Origin: Planctomycetota bacterium
GTDB lineage: Bacteria; Planctomycetota; Brocadiia; JAJRTI01
Assembly (NCBI GenBank): GCA_024278415.1
Contig: JAJRTI010000556.1
Span: forward strand, 1-39,625
Length of the DNA stretch: 39,625 nucleotides
Direction: 5' to 3'
In this document: piece after piece, positions 17,275-24,305 of the stretch
How the letters are laid out: each line of letters starts with the position of its first letter
How positions within the stretch are numbered: position 1 is the first letter of the stretch
The notes under the pieces: generated by a model
Database searches by the model: none
Told to the model about the DNA's origin: nothing
The model's input: the letters and a program-made list of their open reading frames with translations, nothing else
Position numbers and translations under genes: made by a program

Positions 17275-18549
17275 CTACCGCCTCAACTGCTCGGCCACAT
17301 ACGCGGCCACCACCTTCGCACAGCCGGTCAGATTCTCGATGGGTACATACTCGACCGGAGAGTGGCACGTCTCTCCTATTCCGGGGCCAAAGAGCACGCC
17401 AGGGGTGTTGGCGAAGTGGGGCAGGTAGGCAACGTCGCTCCAGGCCACCATCCACTCCACCGGGATGCTGCGGCCTAGCACGCGCTGGCCGGCTTCGCGC
17501 AGGCCTTGGATGACCGGCGCGTCTTCGGGTGTGGCGAACGGGATCAGGTCCTTGACCCAACTCACCTGCGCGGGATGCTCCTTGAGCCATTCGTCCCCCG
17601 CGCTCGCGTCGGCCATGGCCTGCTCGAACGCTTGCCGAATCTCCGCCGCGCCGTAGGGCAGGCCTTTGGCCTTCGCCTGCTCGGCCTCCGCGATGTCATA
17701 GACCATGTTCAGGCTCAGCCACGCCTTGGCCGGCACGACGGCCGGATGCACGCCGGCCTGAAACACGCCCAGGTTGAGCCGGCAATCGGGCCGCTCCGAT
17801 TCGCGGCGCTGCTTGAACGCGTCGATAGCCTGCTTGACGACCACCGCCTTGTCGATTGCGTTCACCCCGGTCCCTCGCGCCGCGTGGCCGGCCTGCCCTT
17901 CCAGGTGCACGTCTGCGGTCAGGCAGCCGTTACACCCTCGGGTCATGGTCAGGTCGTTGCCGTCGAGCGATATGCACGCGTCCGCGGAGAAGCCCGCGTC
18001 GCAGCAGGCGAGCGTGCCCGCGCCGGAGCCGTTGCACTCCTCGTCCACGACCGACTCGAAGATCAGCGTGCCGTCGAGTTGGTCCGCGAGCGGCAGCAGG
18101 GCCTCGATCGCCGCGAGGCCGGCCGTGAGCCCGCCCTTGCAGTCGCTCGTGCCGCGGCCCCACACCTTGCCGTCCTTCACCTCGCCGCTGAACGGCTCGA
18201 TCTCCATGTTCTCCCCCCCTACCGTATCCATGTGCCCCATGAGCATGACTTTTGCCGGGCCGTCGCCGAACTTGAACTCCGCGACGAGGTTCGGCCGATC
18301 CTTGAAACACCGGCCCTGGGGGCCGATCACCCCCATGCGCTCGTAGATGTCGTCCGGGCAGTCGAACAGGCGCACCGTCGCGCCCATGTCCTCAAGCAGC
18401 GGCTTGAGGACGAGCTGCCCTTCGGTCTCGTTCGACGCGGTCGCGTCGCCGCAGTACGGATTCGCGGTGTTGATGCGAATGAGCCGCTGAAGCAACTCGA
18501 CCGTGCGGTCTTGGTTCTTGTCGATCTCGGCGCAGATGCGGTCGATCAT
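17275..18549 (-). CDS. M20-family metallopeptidase (ArgE/DapE/carboxypeptidase type)
   Basis: A 424-residue cytoplasmic zinc aminoacylase or peptidase of the M20 family. The dinuclear zinc site is complete: GHMDTV (His106, Asp108), GRGTSDCKGG (Asp136 bridging), the catalytic Glu and zinc ligand in VVDEECNGSGAG (Glu170-Glu171), and the C-terminal His in LPHFANTPGVLFGPG. A dimerisation domain occupies about 200-310 (GHAARGTGVNAIDKAV). It could be acetylornithine deacetylase, succinyl-diaminopimelate desuccinylase or a dipeptidase; arrangement and length fit the ArgE/DapE group, but no argC or dap neighbour supports a choice. The start at 18549 has AGGAGC 4 bp upstream. Confidence 0.93.
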   Translation of the reverse strand: MIDRICAEIDKNQDRTVELLQRLIRINTANPYCGDATASNETEGQLVLKPLLEDMGATVRLFDCPDDIYERMGVIGPQGRCFKDRPNLVAEFKFGDGPAKVMLMGHMDTVGGENMEIEPFSGEVKDGKVWGRGTSDCKGGLTAGLAAIEALLPLADQLDGTLIFESVVDEECNGSGAGTLACCDAGFSADACISLDGNDLTMTRGCNGCLTADVHLEGQAGHAARGTGVNAIDKAVVVKQAIDAFKQRRESERPDCRLNLGVFQAGVHPAVVPAKAWLSLNMVYDIAEAEQAKAKGLPYGAAEIRQAFEQAMADASAGDEWLKEHPAQVSWVKDLIPFATPEDAPVIQGLREAGQRVLGRSIPVEWMVAWSDVAYLPHFANTPGVLFGPGIGETCHSPVEYVPIENLTGCAKVVAAYVAEQLRR

Positions 18550-18610
18550 GGGGGCTCCTGAATACGAAATCCACTACATGCTGGGGGCATACTCGGGCAT
18601 GGCCGTCAAC

Positions 18611-19009
18611 TCAAGTCCGTTCACAGGGCGCAGCCGCGTCGAGCCCTGGAATCGCCCGGAAGTGCTTCATGTTGAACGTATAGAGAGGCTTGCCAAGCCT
18701 GACAGACGAAGCAGCAATCAGGCAATCCACGATGCCAAGGCCATGACTAAGGTGGAACTGCTCAAACCACTCAACCGCCTGTCTGCTGTCCACCGGAGCG
18801 ATGTGTATGGTGGCATACTTACGGAGTTCGCGATGGATCTCATCCTGCTCTTGCCTACTGCCAGCCCCTGCTAGCACCTCCGCCCTCACTAGCATCGACA
18901 TGCCGATGGCCTTATCCCGGTGAGCACCGGCCCATGCCACTACGTCATCAACTTCACGCATGAGTTCGATGACGACGTCCGTATCCAGCAAGAAGTCGAC
19001 TTCATCCAT
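18611..19009 (-). CDS. PIN-domain ribonuclease toxin (VapC-like)
   Basis: A 132-residue PIN domain, expected to cleave RNA with bound Mg2+. Acidic residues at the usual places: Asp9 in LLDTDVVIELM, Glu44 in VRAEVLAG, and Asp95 in GIVDCLIAA, followed by the conserved LYTFNMKHF stretch (Asn113) that carries the fourth position. I chose the ATG at 19009, where MDEVDFLLDT matches the family start; the frame extends upstream to 19093 only through the antitoxin gene. The start overlaps the end of the antitoxin (19002) by 8 bp, a coupled toxin-antitoxin arrangement. All catalytic residues are intact, so unlike the RelE-type toxin at 5737 this one should be active. Confidence 0.9.
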   Translation of the reverse strand: MDEVDFLLDTDVVIELMREVDDVVAWAGAHRDKAIGMSMLVRAEVLAGAGSRQEQDEIHRELRKYATIHIAPVDSRQAVEWFEQFHLSHGLGIVDCLIAASSVRLGKPLYTFNMKHFRAIPGLDAAAPCERT

Positions 19010-19256
19010 GACGCCGCTCTTGTGCCTGCTGCCTGAGCCGGTGTGCGAACTCCACCCCATCGGAGATATCTTCCCGTTCCTTCCAAATCCCACATAGAGG
19101 CGACCTCACGAAGTCGCCCAGTGTGCCCGCGCCTTGGTCGGGTGTATCGGCCACCGTTACCACGACTTCGGCCGGCCCGACCGGTACATCCTTCGGCAAC
19201 TGGAGATCCAGCTTGCGGGAAGTGGGAATCGTAGTGCTGATGTTGATGCTTCTCAT
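19002..19256 (-). CDS. Antitoxin of the VapBC-like pair
   Basis: An 84-residue protein upstream of and overlapping the PIN toxin. The N-terminal half (KLDLQLPKDVPVGPAEVVVTV) is the short beta protein type seen in DUF2281-like antitoxins, where a lysine-rich strand with LP-x2-VP-x-G-x-AEV dimerises. The C-terminal half (FVRSPLCGIWKEREDISDGVEFAHRLRQQAQERR) is the part expected to bind and block the toxin; the GIWKERxDI-x-D phrase is common in PIN-associated antitoxins. AAGGTGAT lies upstream of the ATG as a ribosome site. Such antitoxins usually repress their own promoter. Confidence 0.85.
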   Translation of the reverse strand: MRSINISTTIPTSRKLDLQLPKDVPVGPAEVVVTVADTPDQGAGTLGDFVRSPLCGIWKEREDISDGVEFAHRLRQQAQERRHG

Positions 19257-19302
19257 CCCAGATCACCTTCTGTTGTGCTGCGCGGATGCGTCACGGCTTC
19301 CC

Positions 19303-19331
19303 ATCGTAACACGCTCATGGCGCGTCCGCAA
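19303..19331 (-). promoter_or_regulatory. Promoter of the VapBC-like operon
   Basis: On the minus strand: -35 TTGCGG (19331-19326), 17-bp spacer, -10 TACGAT (19308-19303), about 45 nt before the antitoxin ATG. Confidence 0.5.
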
Positions 19332-19360
19332 TCCTCTTCAAAGTGGATCATGACCACCAT

Positions 19361-19389
19361 TTGAAGCCATGATGCGGGCCTGCTATCAT
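19361..19389 (+). promoter_or_regulatory. Promoter of the galacturonokinase-like gene
   Basis: -35 TTGAAG (19361-19366), 17-bp spacer, -10 TATCAT (19384-19389), 43 bp before the ATG at 19433. It is divergent from the toxin-antitoxin promoter. Confidence 0.6.
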
Positions 19390-19432
19390 TCCCCGCTCGC
19401 CGTCCGGCGTACCAATTGGTCATACAGAGCCC

Positions 19433-20617
19433 ATGCCAACCGCCCAACTCAACGACTCCTTCTGCAAGACCTTTGACCGGCCAGCAGACAATGTGCGCGT
19501 CGTGTTCTCGCCGCTCCGCATCTGCCCATTGGGCGCGCACGTGGACCATCAAGACGGCCTCGTGTGCGGCTTCGCGCTCGACCAGGGTATCCATCTCGCA
19601 TTCGCTCCGCGCGACGACGACACCGTGCGCCTGCGCGCGGAGAATTTCGACGGCGAGGTCGCGTTCCAGCTCAGCCACATCCCCCCGCGGCAAGCGGGCG
19701 ACTGGGGCAACTACCCTCGCGGCGCGGCGGAGGGGCTTGTGAAGCGCTTCGGCATCACTCGCGGCCTCGACGGGCTTGTGGCCGGGTCGCTGCCCACCGG
19801 CGGGCTCGGCTCCTCCGCGGCCGTGGGCGTGGCGTACCTGCTCGCACTCGAAGGCGCCAACGGCCTCGACGTGTCCGCCGAGGAGAACATCGAGTTAGAC
19901 CGCTACACCGAGAACGTGTACCTCGGTCTGAACAACGGCATCCTCGATCAGTCCATGACGCTCCTCGGCCAGCGGGGCCGGCTCGTGTTCATGGACTGCG
20001 AAACCGCGAAGTACGAAGCGATTGCGCCGGGGCCGGACATGCCGGCATTCAAGATTGTGCTTGCCTACTCCGGCCATAGCGACTCGCTCGTGAGCACGGA
20101 CTACAACGAGCGCGTCGCGGAGTGCCAAGCCGCGGCGACCGCGCTCCTGCAAGCCGCGGGCATGGGCGTGCCCGACCCGGTGCGGCTGCGCAGGGTCCCG
20201 CCCGAAATCTTCGCCAAGCACGGCCCCAAGCTCGCGCCCAAGCTCCGCAAGCGTGCGGCGCACTTTTTCACCGAGTGCGCCCGCGTGCGCGACGGCGTAG
20301 CCGCGTGGCAGGACGGCGACCTCGCCAGGTTCGGCCGGCTCATCGCCGAGTCCGGCCGCAGCTCCATCGACAACTACGAATGCGGCCGGCCGGAACTCAT
20401 CACCATGTATGAGGTGCTCAACGACACGCCTGGCATCGTGGGCGCCCGTTTCAGCGGCGCCGGCTTCCGCGGCTCGTGCCTGGCGTTGGCCGCGGACGTA
20501 GACGACGACGCTCTCCGGGAGTCCGTGCTTTCGCGCTACGTGGCCAAGCATCCCGAGGCCCAAGGCCGCGCGGACGTGTTCTTCTGCCAACCCGACAATG
20601 GTGCGCGGATCCTCTGA
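19433..20617 (+). CDS. GHMP sugar kinase, galacturonokinase/galactokinase-like
   Basis: A 394-residue GHMP-family kinase that phosphorylates a sugar at C1 with ATP. The galactokinase signature is present as RICPLGAHVDHQDG (29-42). The phosphate loop LPTGGLGSSAA lies at 120-130, followed by AVGVAYLLALEGANG, the NGILDQSMTLLGQ segment with the catalytic Asp, and motif III GAGFRGSC near the C-terminus. RICPLGAHxDHQ-x-G, instead of the RVNLIGEHTDYNGG of galactokinases, is what I recall for plant galacturonokinase, so galacturonate (or a related uronate) is a likely substrate; this comes from memory of the family, not alignment. A sugar nucleotidyltransferase gene follows on the same strand, consistent with a salvage route to a UDP-sugar, although 277 bp with repeats separates them. 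Confidence 0.85.
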   Translation: MPTAQLNDSFCKTFDRPADNVRVVFSPLRICPLGAHVDHQDGLVCGFALDQGIHLAFAPRDDDTVRLRAENFDGEVAFQLSHIPPRQAGDWGNYPRGAAEGLVKRFGITRGLDGLVAGSLPTGGLGSSAAVGVAYLLALEGANGLDVSAEENIELDRYTENVYLGLNNGILDQSMTLLGQRGRLVFMDCETAKYEAIAPGPDMPAFKIVLAYSGHSDSLVSTDYNERVAECQAAATALLQAAGMGVPDPVRLRRVPPEIFAKHGPKLAPKLRKRAAHFFTECARVRDGVAAWQDGDLARFGRLIAESGRSSIDNYECGRPELITMYEVLNDTPGIVGARFSGAGFRGSCLALAADVDDDALRESVLSRYVAKHPEAQGRADVFFCQPDNGARIL

Positions 20618-20636
20618 GACGCCCGGTCCGCAATTT

Positions 20637-20653
20637 CGTAAGACTTCAGCCAA
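20637..20653 (-). repeat. TTGGCTGAA element, copy 2
   Basis: TTGGCTGAAGTCTTACG on the minus strand. It is the left arm of an inverted pair with the copy at 20829-20845. Confidence 0.75.
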
Positions 20654-20691
20654 TTGCAGTGGCGGTCGCGCTGAGCATGGGAAATTCTCAC

Positions 20692-20802
20692 GCAAAGGCG
20701 CAAAGACGCTAAGAAAGGCTCATGCAAGAGGATGACGGCGCAAGCGGTCATTGCGAGAGTTCGGCATGGCGCCAGTGCCCCACTCTTTGCGTCTTTGCGT
20801 GA
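20692..20802. repeat. Inverted pair of CGCAAAG repeats
   Basis: Left arm about 20692-20716 (ACGCAAAGGCGCAAAGACGC, octamer period of three units); right arm about 20782-20802, its near-complement (CTTTGCGTCTTTGCGTGAGG). With the TTGGCTGAA copies at 20637 and 20829, this makes a two-layer inverted repeat spanning 20637-20845. The whole 20618-20894 gap holds only these repeats and the heptamer array at 20849. Confidence 0.7.
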
Positions 20803-20828
20803 GGTTTCTCTCGTGTCTCTCGTCGCAG

Positions 20829-20845
20829 TTGGCTGAAATGCTACG
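20829..20845 (+). repeat. TTGGCTGAA element, copy 3
   Basis: TTGGCTGAAATGCTACG on the plus strand, just before the heptamer array upstream of the nucleotidyltransferase gene. Confidence 0.75.
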
Positions 20846-20848
20846 CAG

Positions 20849-20890
20849 TTTCCAATTCCCACTTTTCAATCTTCACTCTTCAATCTCTCC
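20849..20890. repeat. Six-unit heptamer tandem repeat
   Basis: Units TTTCCAA, TTCCCAC, TTTTCAA, TCTTCAC, TCTTCAA, TCTCTCC, ending 4 bp before the ATG at 20895. Confidence 0.85.
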
Positions 20891-20894
20891 CCGC

Positions 20895-21644
20895 ATGAAG
20901 GCTCTCATCCTCGCGGCCGGCTACGGCACCCGCCTGCGCCCGTTTACCGATCACACGGCCAAGCCGCTGATTCCCGTCGCGGGCAGGCCGCTCCTCGAGC
21001 ACTGCATCGAGTGGATCGTAGACGCCAAGTGCGTGGACGAGGTGCTCGTGGTCTCGAACCAAAAGTACTGGGCCAAGTTCATCGAGTGGGACGCGGGCTA
21101 CGAGAGCCAAGTGCCGCTGGTGCTCGTCAACGACGGCTCGACCTGTAACGAAAACCGGCTCGGCGCGATTCGCGACGTCCAGCTCGTGATCGACAAGCAG
21201 CAGGTGGACGAGGATCTGCTCGTCATGGCCGGGGACAACATCTTCACCTTCCCGCTTGCGGAGCTGGTTCAGTTCTTCAACGCCAAGCGCACGCCGGTCA
21301 TTGCCGCGCACGCGCTCGACAGCTTGGAGAAGCTCCAGCGCACGGGCGTGGTGCAACTCGACGCGAACGGCTGCGTGATCGACTTCGAGGAGAAGCCTGA
21401 GGAGCCCAAGTCGAACCTGGGCGTGCCGCCGCTCTACGTGTACCCGCGTGCGTCGCTGCGGCTCTTTGCCGAGTATCTCGCCAACCCGGTCAACCCCGAT
21501 GCGCCGGGCCATTTCATCGCCTGGCTCCACGAGCGCGAGCCGGTGCACGCGTACGTGTTCGAGGGAGACCGCTACGCGATCGACGACCCCATCACCTATC
21601 GTCGTGTCGACCAGGCGATTCGGAAGCGCCTCGGCTTGAGCTGA
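20895..21644 (+). CDS. Sugar-1-phosphate nucleotidyltransferase
   Basis: A 249-residue nucleotidyltransferase (RmlA/GalU-type Rossmann fold) that joins a sugar-1-phosphate with an NTP to give an NDP-sugar and pyrophosphate. The N-terminal motif is LILAAGYGTRLRPFTDHTAKPLIPV, with G-x-G-T-R-L and the later Lys. The second site is MAGDNIFTF (metal Asp in AGDN), and FEEKPEEPKSNL is the conserved EKP stretch. Length fits the short dTDP/UDP-glucose pyrophosphorylase form with no added left-handed beta-helix. Start at ATG 20895 matches the conserved N-terminus; the long in-frame extension upstream to 20751 lies wholly in repeat DNA. No good ribosome site precedes the start: the heptamer repeat ends 4 bp away. 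The pairing with the uronate-kinase-like gene suggests a UDP-sugar salvage unit. Confidence 0.92.
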   Translation: MKALILAAGYGTRLRPFTDHTAKPLIPVAGRPLLEHCIEWIVDAKCVDEVLVVSNQKYWAKFIEWDAGYESQVPLVLVNDGSTCNENRLGAIRDVQLVIDKQQVDEDLLVMAGDNIFTFPLAELVQFFNAKRTPVIAAHALDSLEKLQRTGVVQLDANGCVIDFEEKPEEPKSNLGVPPLYVYPRASLRLFAEYLANPVNPDAPGHFIAWLHEREPVHAYVFEGDRYAIDDPITYRRVDQAIRKRLGLS

Positions 21645-22301
21645 TCAACCCGCTTCCGCCTCCCACCCCTCCGCGCCGATCAGCTTCACGAACACGCAGC
21701 CCGAACCAGTGCGCTGCTGCACGCCCCTCTCCGTGCGCGTCACAATCGTCAGGCTCTGATGCCGCGTCGAGCCCACGGGGATCACCATGCGCCCGCCTAC
21801 AGCGAGCTGATCGACCAAGCTCTGCGGCACCATGGGGCCGCCCGCGGTCACGATGATGCGGTCGAACGGGGCCTCCTCCGGCCAGCCTAACGTGCCATCG
21901 CCGACGCGAAAGCGGATGTTGGTGTAACCCAGCTCGTCGAGCACAAGCGCGGCTTGGCCGCTGAGGGTCTTGTGCCGCTCGACCGTGCAGACTTGCTTGG
22001 CGATCTCAGCGAGGATTGCCGTCTGATACCCCGATCCAGTGCCGATTTCGAGCACCTTGTGCTCAGGGCCGGCCGCGAGTTCCTCCGTCATGAGCGCCAC
22101 CATGTAGGGCTGCGAGATCGTTTGCCCCTCGCCGATGGTGACCGGGTGGTCGTCGTACGCTTCGGGCCAGTACGCAGGGTCGATGAACATATGGCGGGGC
22201 ACGTTGCGAAACGCGCGGACCACCCGCGGGTCGCGCACACCCCGCGCGACGATTTGCTCGTCGACCATGCGCTGTCGTTGGCTGTGGAAGTCGGAAGTCA
22301 T
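21645..22301 (-). CDS. pcm: Protein-L-isoaspartate O-methyltransferase
   Basis: A 218-residue AdoMet-dependent enzyme that methylates L-isoaspartyl residues of damaged proteins so that they can revert to aspartate. The family signatures are all present: DPAYWPEAYDDHPVTIGEGQTISQPYMVA (41-69), the AdoMet loop LEIGTGSGYQTAILAE (84-99), and VTAGGPMVPQSLVDQLAVGGRMVIPVG near the end. Start at ATG 22301 is the first giving the normal N-terminus; a frame to 22367 runs through repeat DNA. It shares its upstream spacer with the recJ 3' end and lies convergent, end to end, with the nucleotidyltransferase stop at 21644. Confidence 0.95.
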   Translation of the reverse strand: MTSDFHSQRQRMVDEQIVARGVRDPRVVRAFRNVPRHMFIDPAYWPEAYDDHPVTIGEGQTISQPYMVALMTEELAAGPEHKVLEIGTGSGYQTAILAEIAKQVCTVERHKTLSGQAALVLDELGYTNIRFRVGDGTLGWPEEAPFDRIIVTAGGPMVPQSLVDQLAVGGRMVIPVGSTRHQSLTIVTRTERGVQQRTGSGCVFVKLIGAEGWEAEAG

Positions 22302-22315
22302 GGGAGGACGTGAAA

Positions 22316-22350
22316 CGTAAAGCGTAAAGCGTAAAGCAGAAAGCAGAAAC
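22316..22350. repeat. Five-unit heptamer array (CGTAAAG)
   Basis: Three exact CGTAAAG units then CAGAAAG and CAGAAAC. It lies upstream of pcm and is partly complementary to the next array. Confidence 0.9.
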
Positions 22351-22364
22351 GGAGGCCCCTCCCA

Positions 22365-22413
22365 CATTACGTTTTACGTTTTACGCATTACGCATTACGC
22401 ATTACGCATTACG
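22365..22413. repeat. Seven-unit heptamer array (CATTACG/TTTTACG)
   Basis: Units CATTACG, TTTTACG, TTTTACG, then four CATTACG. The last two units encode the end of RecJ, so its final residues and stop (TAA at 22402-22404) come from the repeat. TTTTACG units can pair with the CGTAAAG units at 22316-22350. Confidence 0.92.
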
Positions 22414-24156
22414 CTTGAACCGAATATCCCGAATCTCCAATTCGACGTTGCGATGGCCGCGCCACTCGTTGATCTTGGGCACGAACGCGATGTCAAAGCC
22501 ATCGGTTGCGGCCTCGACGCGGTCGGCCAGCTCGCCCATGCCGAACGCGATGGTGCGGAAGGACGGGCCGGCGTCCACGTGCGTGTTGAAGCTCAGATGC
22601 TTGCCGTCGCTGCCCAGCCGGCGCGCCTTGCCCGCGACCTTGACGCCGTACGCCGCGAGCACGGGCTCGCGGTTGCCATGGCCGAAGGGCCTGAGCCGCT
22701 CGATCTCCGAGGCGAGCGCCTCGTTCACCGATGCCAGGTCGACCTCCGCGTCGATGTTGAGCTTGGGCACGAGGTCGTCGTCGTTGAGCTTCTGGGCCAC
22801 GTAATCTTGGATTGCAGACCGGAACTCGTCAAGCTTGTCCAGCGAGAGCCTCAGCCCGGCCGCTTGGGCGTGGCCGCCGAACGTGAGCAAGAGCGCCCGA
22901 CAGGCTTCGAGGCCATTGTAGAGGTGGAACTCCGGTATCGACCGGGCCGAGCCTTGGGCCACCCCGCCATCGACCGAGAGCATGATCGTGGGCCGGTAGT
23001 ACTTCTCTGCGAGTTTGGACGCCACGATGCCGATGACGCCGACGTGCCAGCCCGCGTCGGCCAGCACGATAGTCCTGTCGTTGGCGAGATCGACTTCGGC
23101 CAGGATCTTCTCTTCAGCCTCGGCAAGGATCGCCCGGCCGATGTCCTGCCGCTCGCGGTTGCGCTCATCGAGTGTCTTGGCGATCTCCGCGGCTTCGCCG
23201 TAGGAGTCGGTGATCAACATCTCCACTGCCCGGCGCGGGTCGCCCAGCCGGCCGGCCGCGTTGATACGCGGGCCCAGGCCGAACGCGATGTCTCTGGCGG
23301 TGCGAGGCGCGTCCTTCAACTGCGCCTCTGACAGCAGGGCCTGGATGCCTGGGCTCGTGGTCTCATCGAGCGCCATGAGCCCATACTTGACCAACACCCG
23401 GTTCTCGCCGCTCAAGGGCACCACGTCGGCCACTGTTCCAAGCGCCACGAGCGCAACCGCGCGCAGCAGGAACTCACGGAACTCTTCCGAGACGCGGTCG
23501 CTACGCGAGAAGGTTTTGCCGATGGACCAAGCGAGCTTGAACGCCACGCCCACGCCGGACAACTCCGTGAATGGGTAGTCGCCGCCGGGCAGCTTGGGGT
23601 CGATGACCGCGTACGCATCGGGCTTGTCCGGGCCAGGCTCGTGATGGTCCGTGATAATGAGCGTCAGGCCAAGCTCCTTCGCCAGCTTGGCTTCCTCCAG
23701 GGCGCCGATGCCGCAGTCGACGGCGATGACGACGCTGGCCCCGTCATCCCTGAGCCTGCGCAATGCCCCCACGTTCAGCCCGTATCCTTCCTCAAGACGC
23801 TCGGGGATGTAGTAGCCCACGTTGGCCCCCGGCAAGCGCAAGCACTGCATGAGCAGCGCGGTCGCGGAGATGCCGTCCACGTCGTAGTCGCCATAGATAA
23901 CGATGCGCTCGCCCGCCTGCACGGCCTCGACGATGCGCTCGGCCGCGCGGCGCATGTCCGGGAGCAGGTCGGGGTCGTGCAGTTGATCCAGTTCAGGCCG
24001 AAGGAACTTCTTGCCCGCGTCGACACTGTCGATAGCGCGGTTAATCAGAATCTGGGCGAGGATCGAGGAAGCGCCCAGCCCCTTGGCAAGCTCCTCACGC
24101 AGACGCTCATCACCATCGGCGAGGATCCACTTCTTCTTCTCAAAGTCGTCTGGCAT
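22402..24156 (-). CDS. recJ: Single-stranded-DNA-specific exonuclease RecJ
   Basis: A 584-residue DHH-superfamily nuclease that degrades single-stranded DNA 5' to 3' in recombination and mismatch repair. Motif I is DYDVDGISA (90-98), motif II AVDCGIG (145-151), motif III ITDHHEPGPD (168-177), and motif IV lies around GPRINAAGRLGDPRRAV. The DHHA1 C-terminal part follows, with ASKLAEKYYRPTIMLS and FGGHAQAAGL. Length is normal. I chose the ATG at 24156 (MPDDFEKKKW); the frame extends to a TTG at 24177 with no support. Its C-terminus is formed by a heptamer array. It lies downstream of the kinase-helicase gene on the same strand, with 149 bp between, and could be co-transcribed with it. Confidence 0.95.
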   Translation of the reverse strand: MPDDFEKKKWILADGDERLREELAKGLGASSILAQILINRAIDSVDAGKKFLRPELDQLHDPDLLPDMRRAAERIVEAVQAGERIVIYGDYDVDGISATALLMQCLRLPGANVGYYIPERLEEGYGLNVGALRRLRDDGASVVIAVDCGIGALEEAKLAKELGLTLIITDHHEPGPDKPDAYAVIDPKLPGGDYPFTELSGVGVAFKLAWSIGKTFSRSDRVSEEFREFLLRAVALVALGTVADVVPLSGENRVLVKYGLMALDETTSPGIQALLSEAQLKDAPRTARDIAFGLGPRINAAGRLGDPRRAVEMLITDSYGEAAEIAKTLDERNRERQDIGRAILAEAEEKILAEVDLANDRTIVLADAGWHVGVIGIVASKLAEKYYRPTIMLSVDGGVAQGSARSIPEFHLYNGLEACRALLLTFGGHAQAAGLRLSLDKLDEFRSAIQDYVAQKLNDDDLVPKLNIDAEVDLASVNEALASEIERLRPFGHGNREPVLAAYGVKVAGKARRLGSDGKHLSFNTHVDAGPSFRTIAFGMGELADRVEAATDGFDIAFVPKINEWRGHRNVELEIRDIRFKRNA

Positions 24157-24305
24157 GGGGCCCGTCGTTCCAGTCAATCAGCGTTTGATCATGACCGGAT
24201 AGTAACCGGATAATTGTCCGCCACTATAGCACACTCCCTCGACACGTCCAAAGCGGGTGCGTCCCCGAGGCGAGCCGCGGCCGTTCGCCTCAGCGGACTG
24301 GGGGC

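Noticed and set aside
17017..17478. A plus-strand gene following a TTGGCT ... TACAAT promoter-like pair
   Set aside because: The second half is antisense to the M20 peptidase, the sequence has no recognisable domain, and there is no ribosome site.
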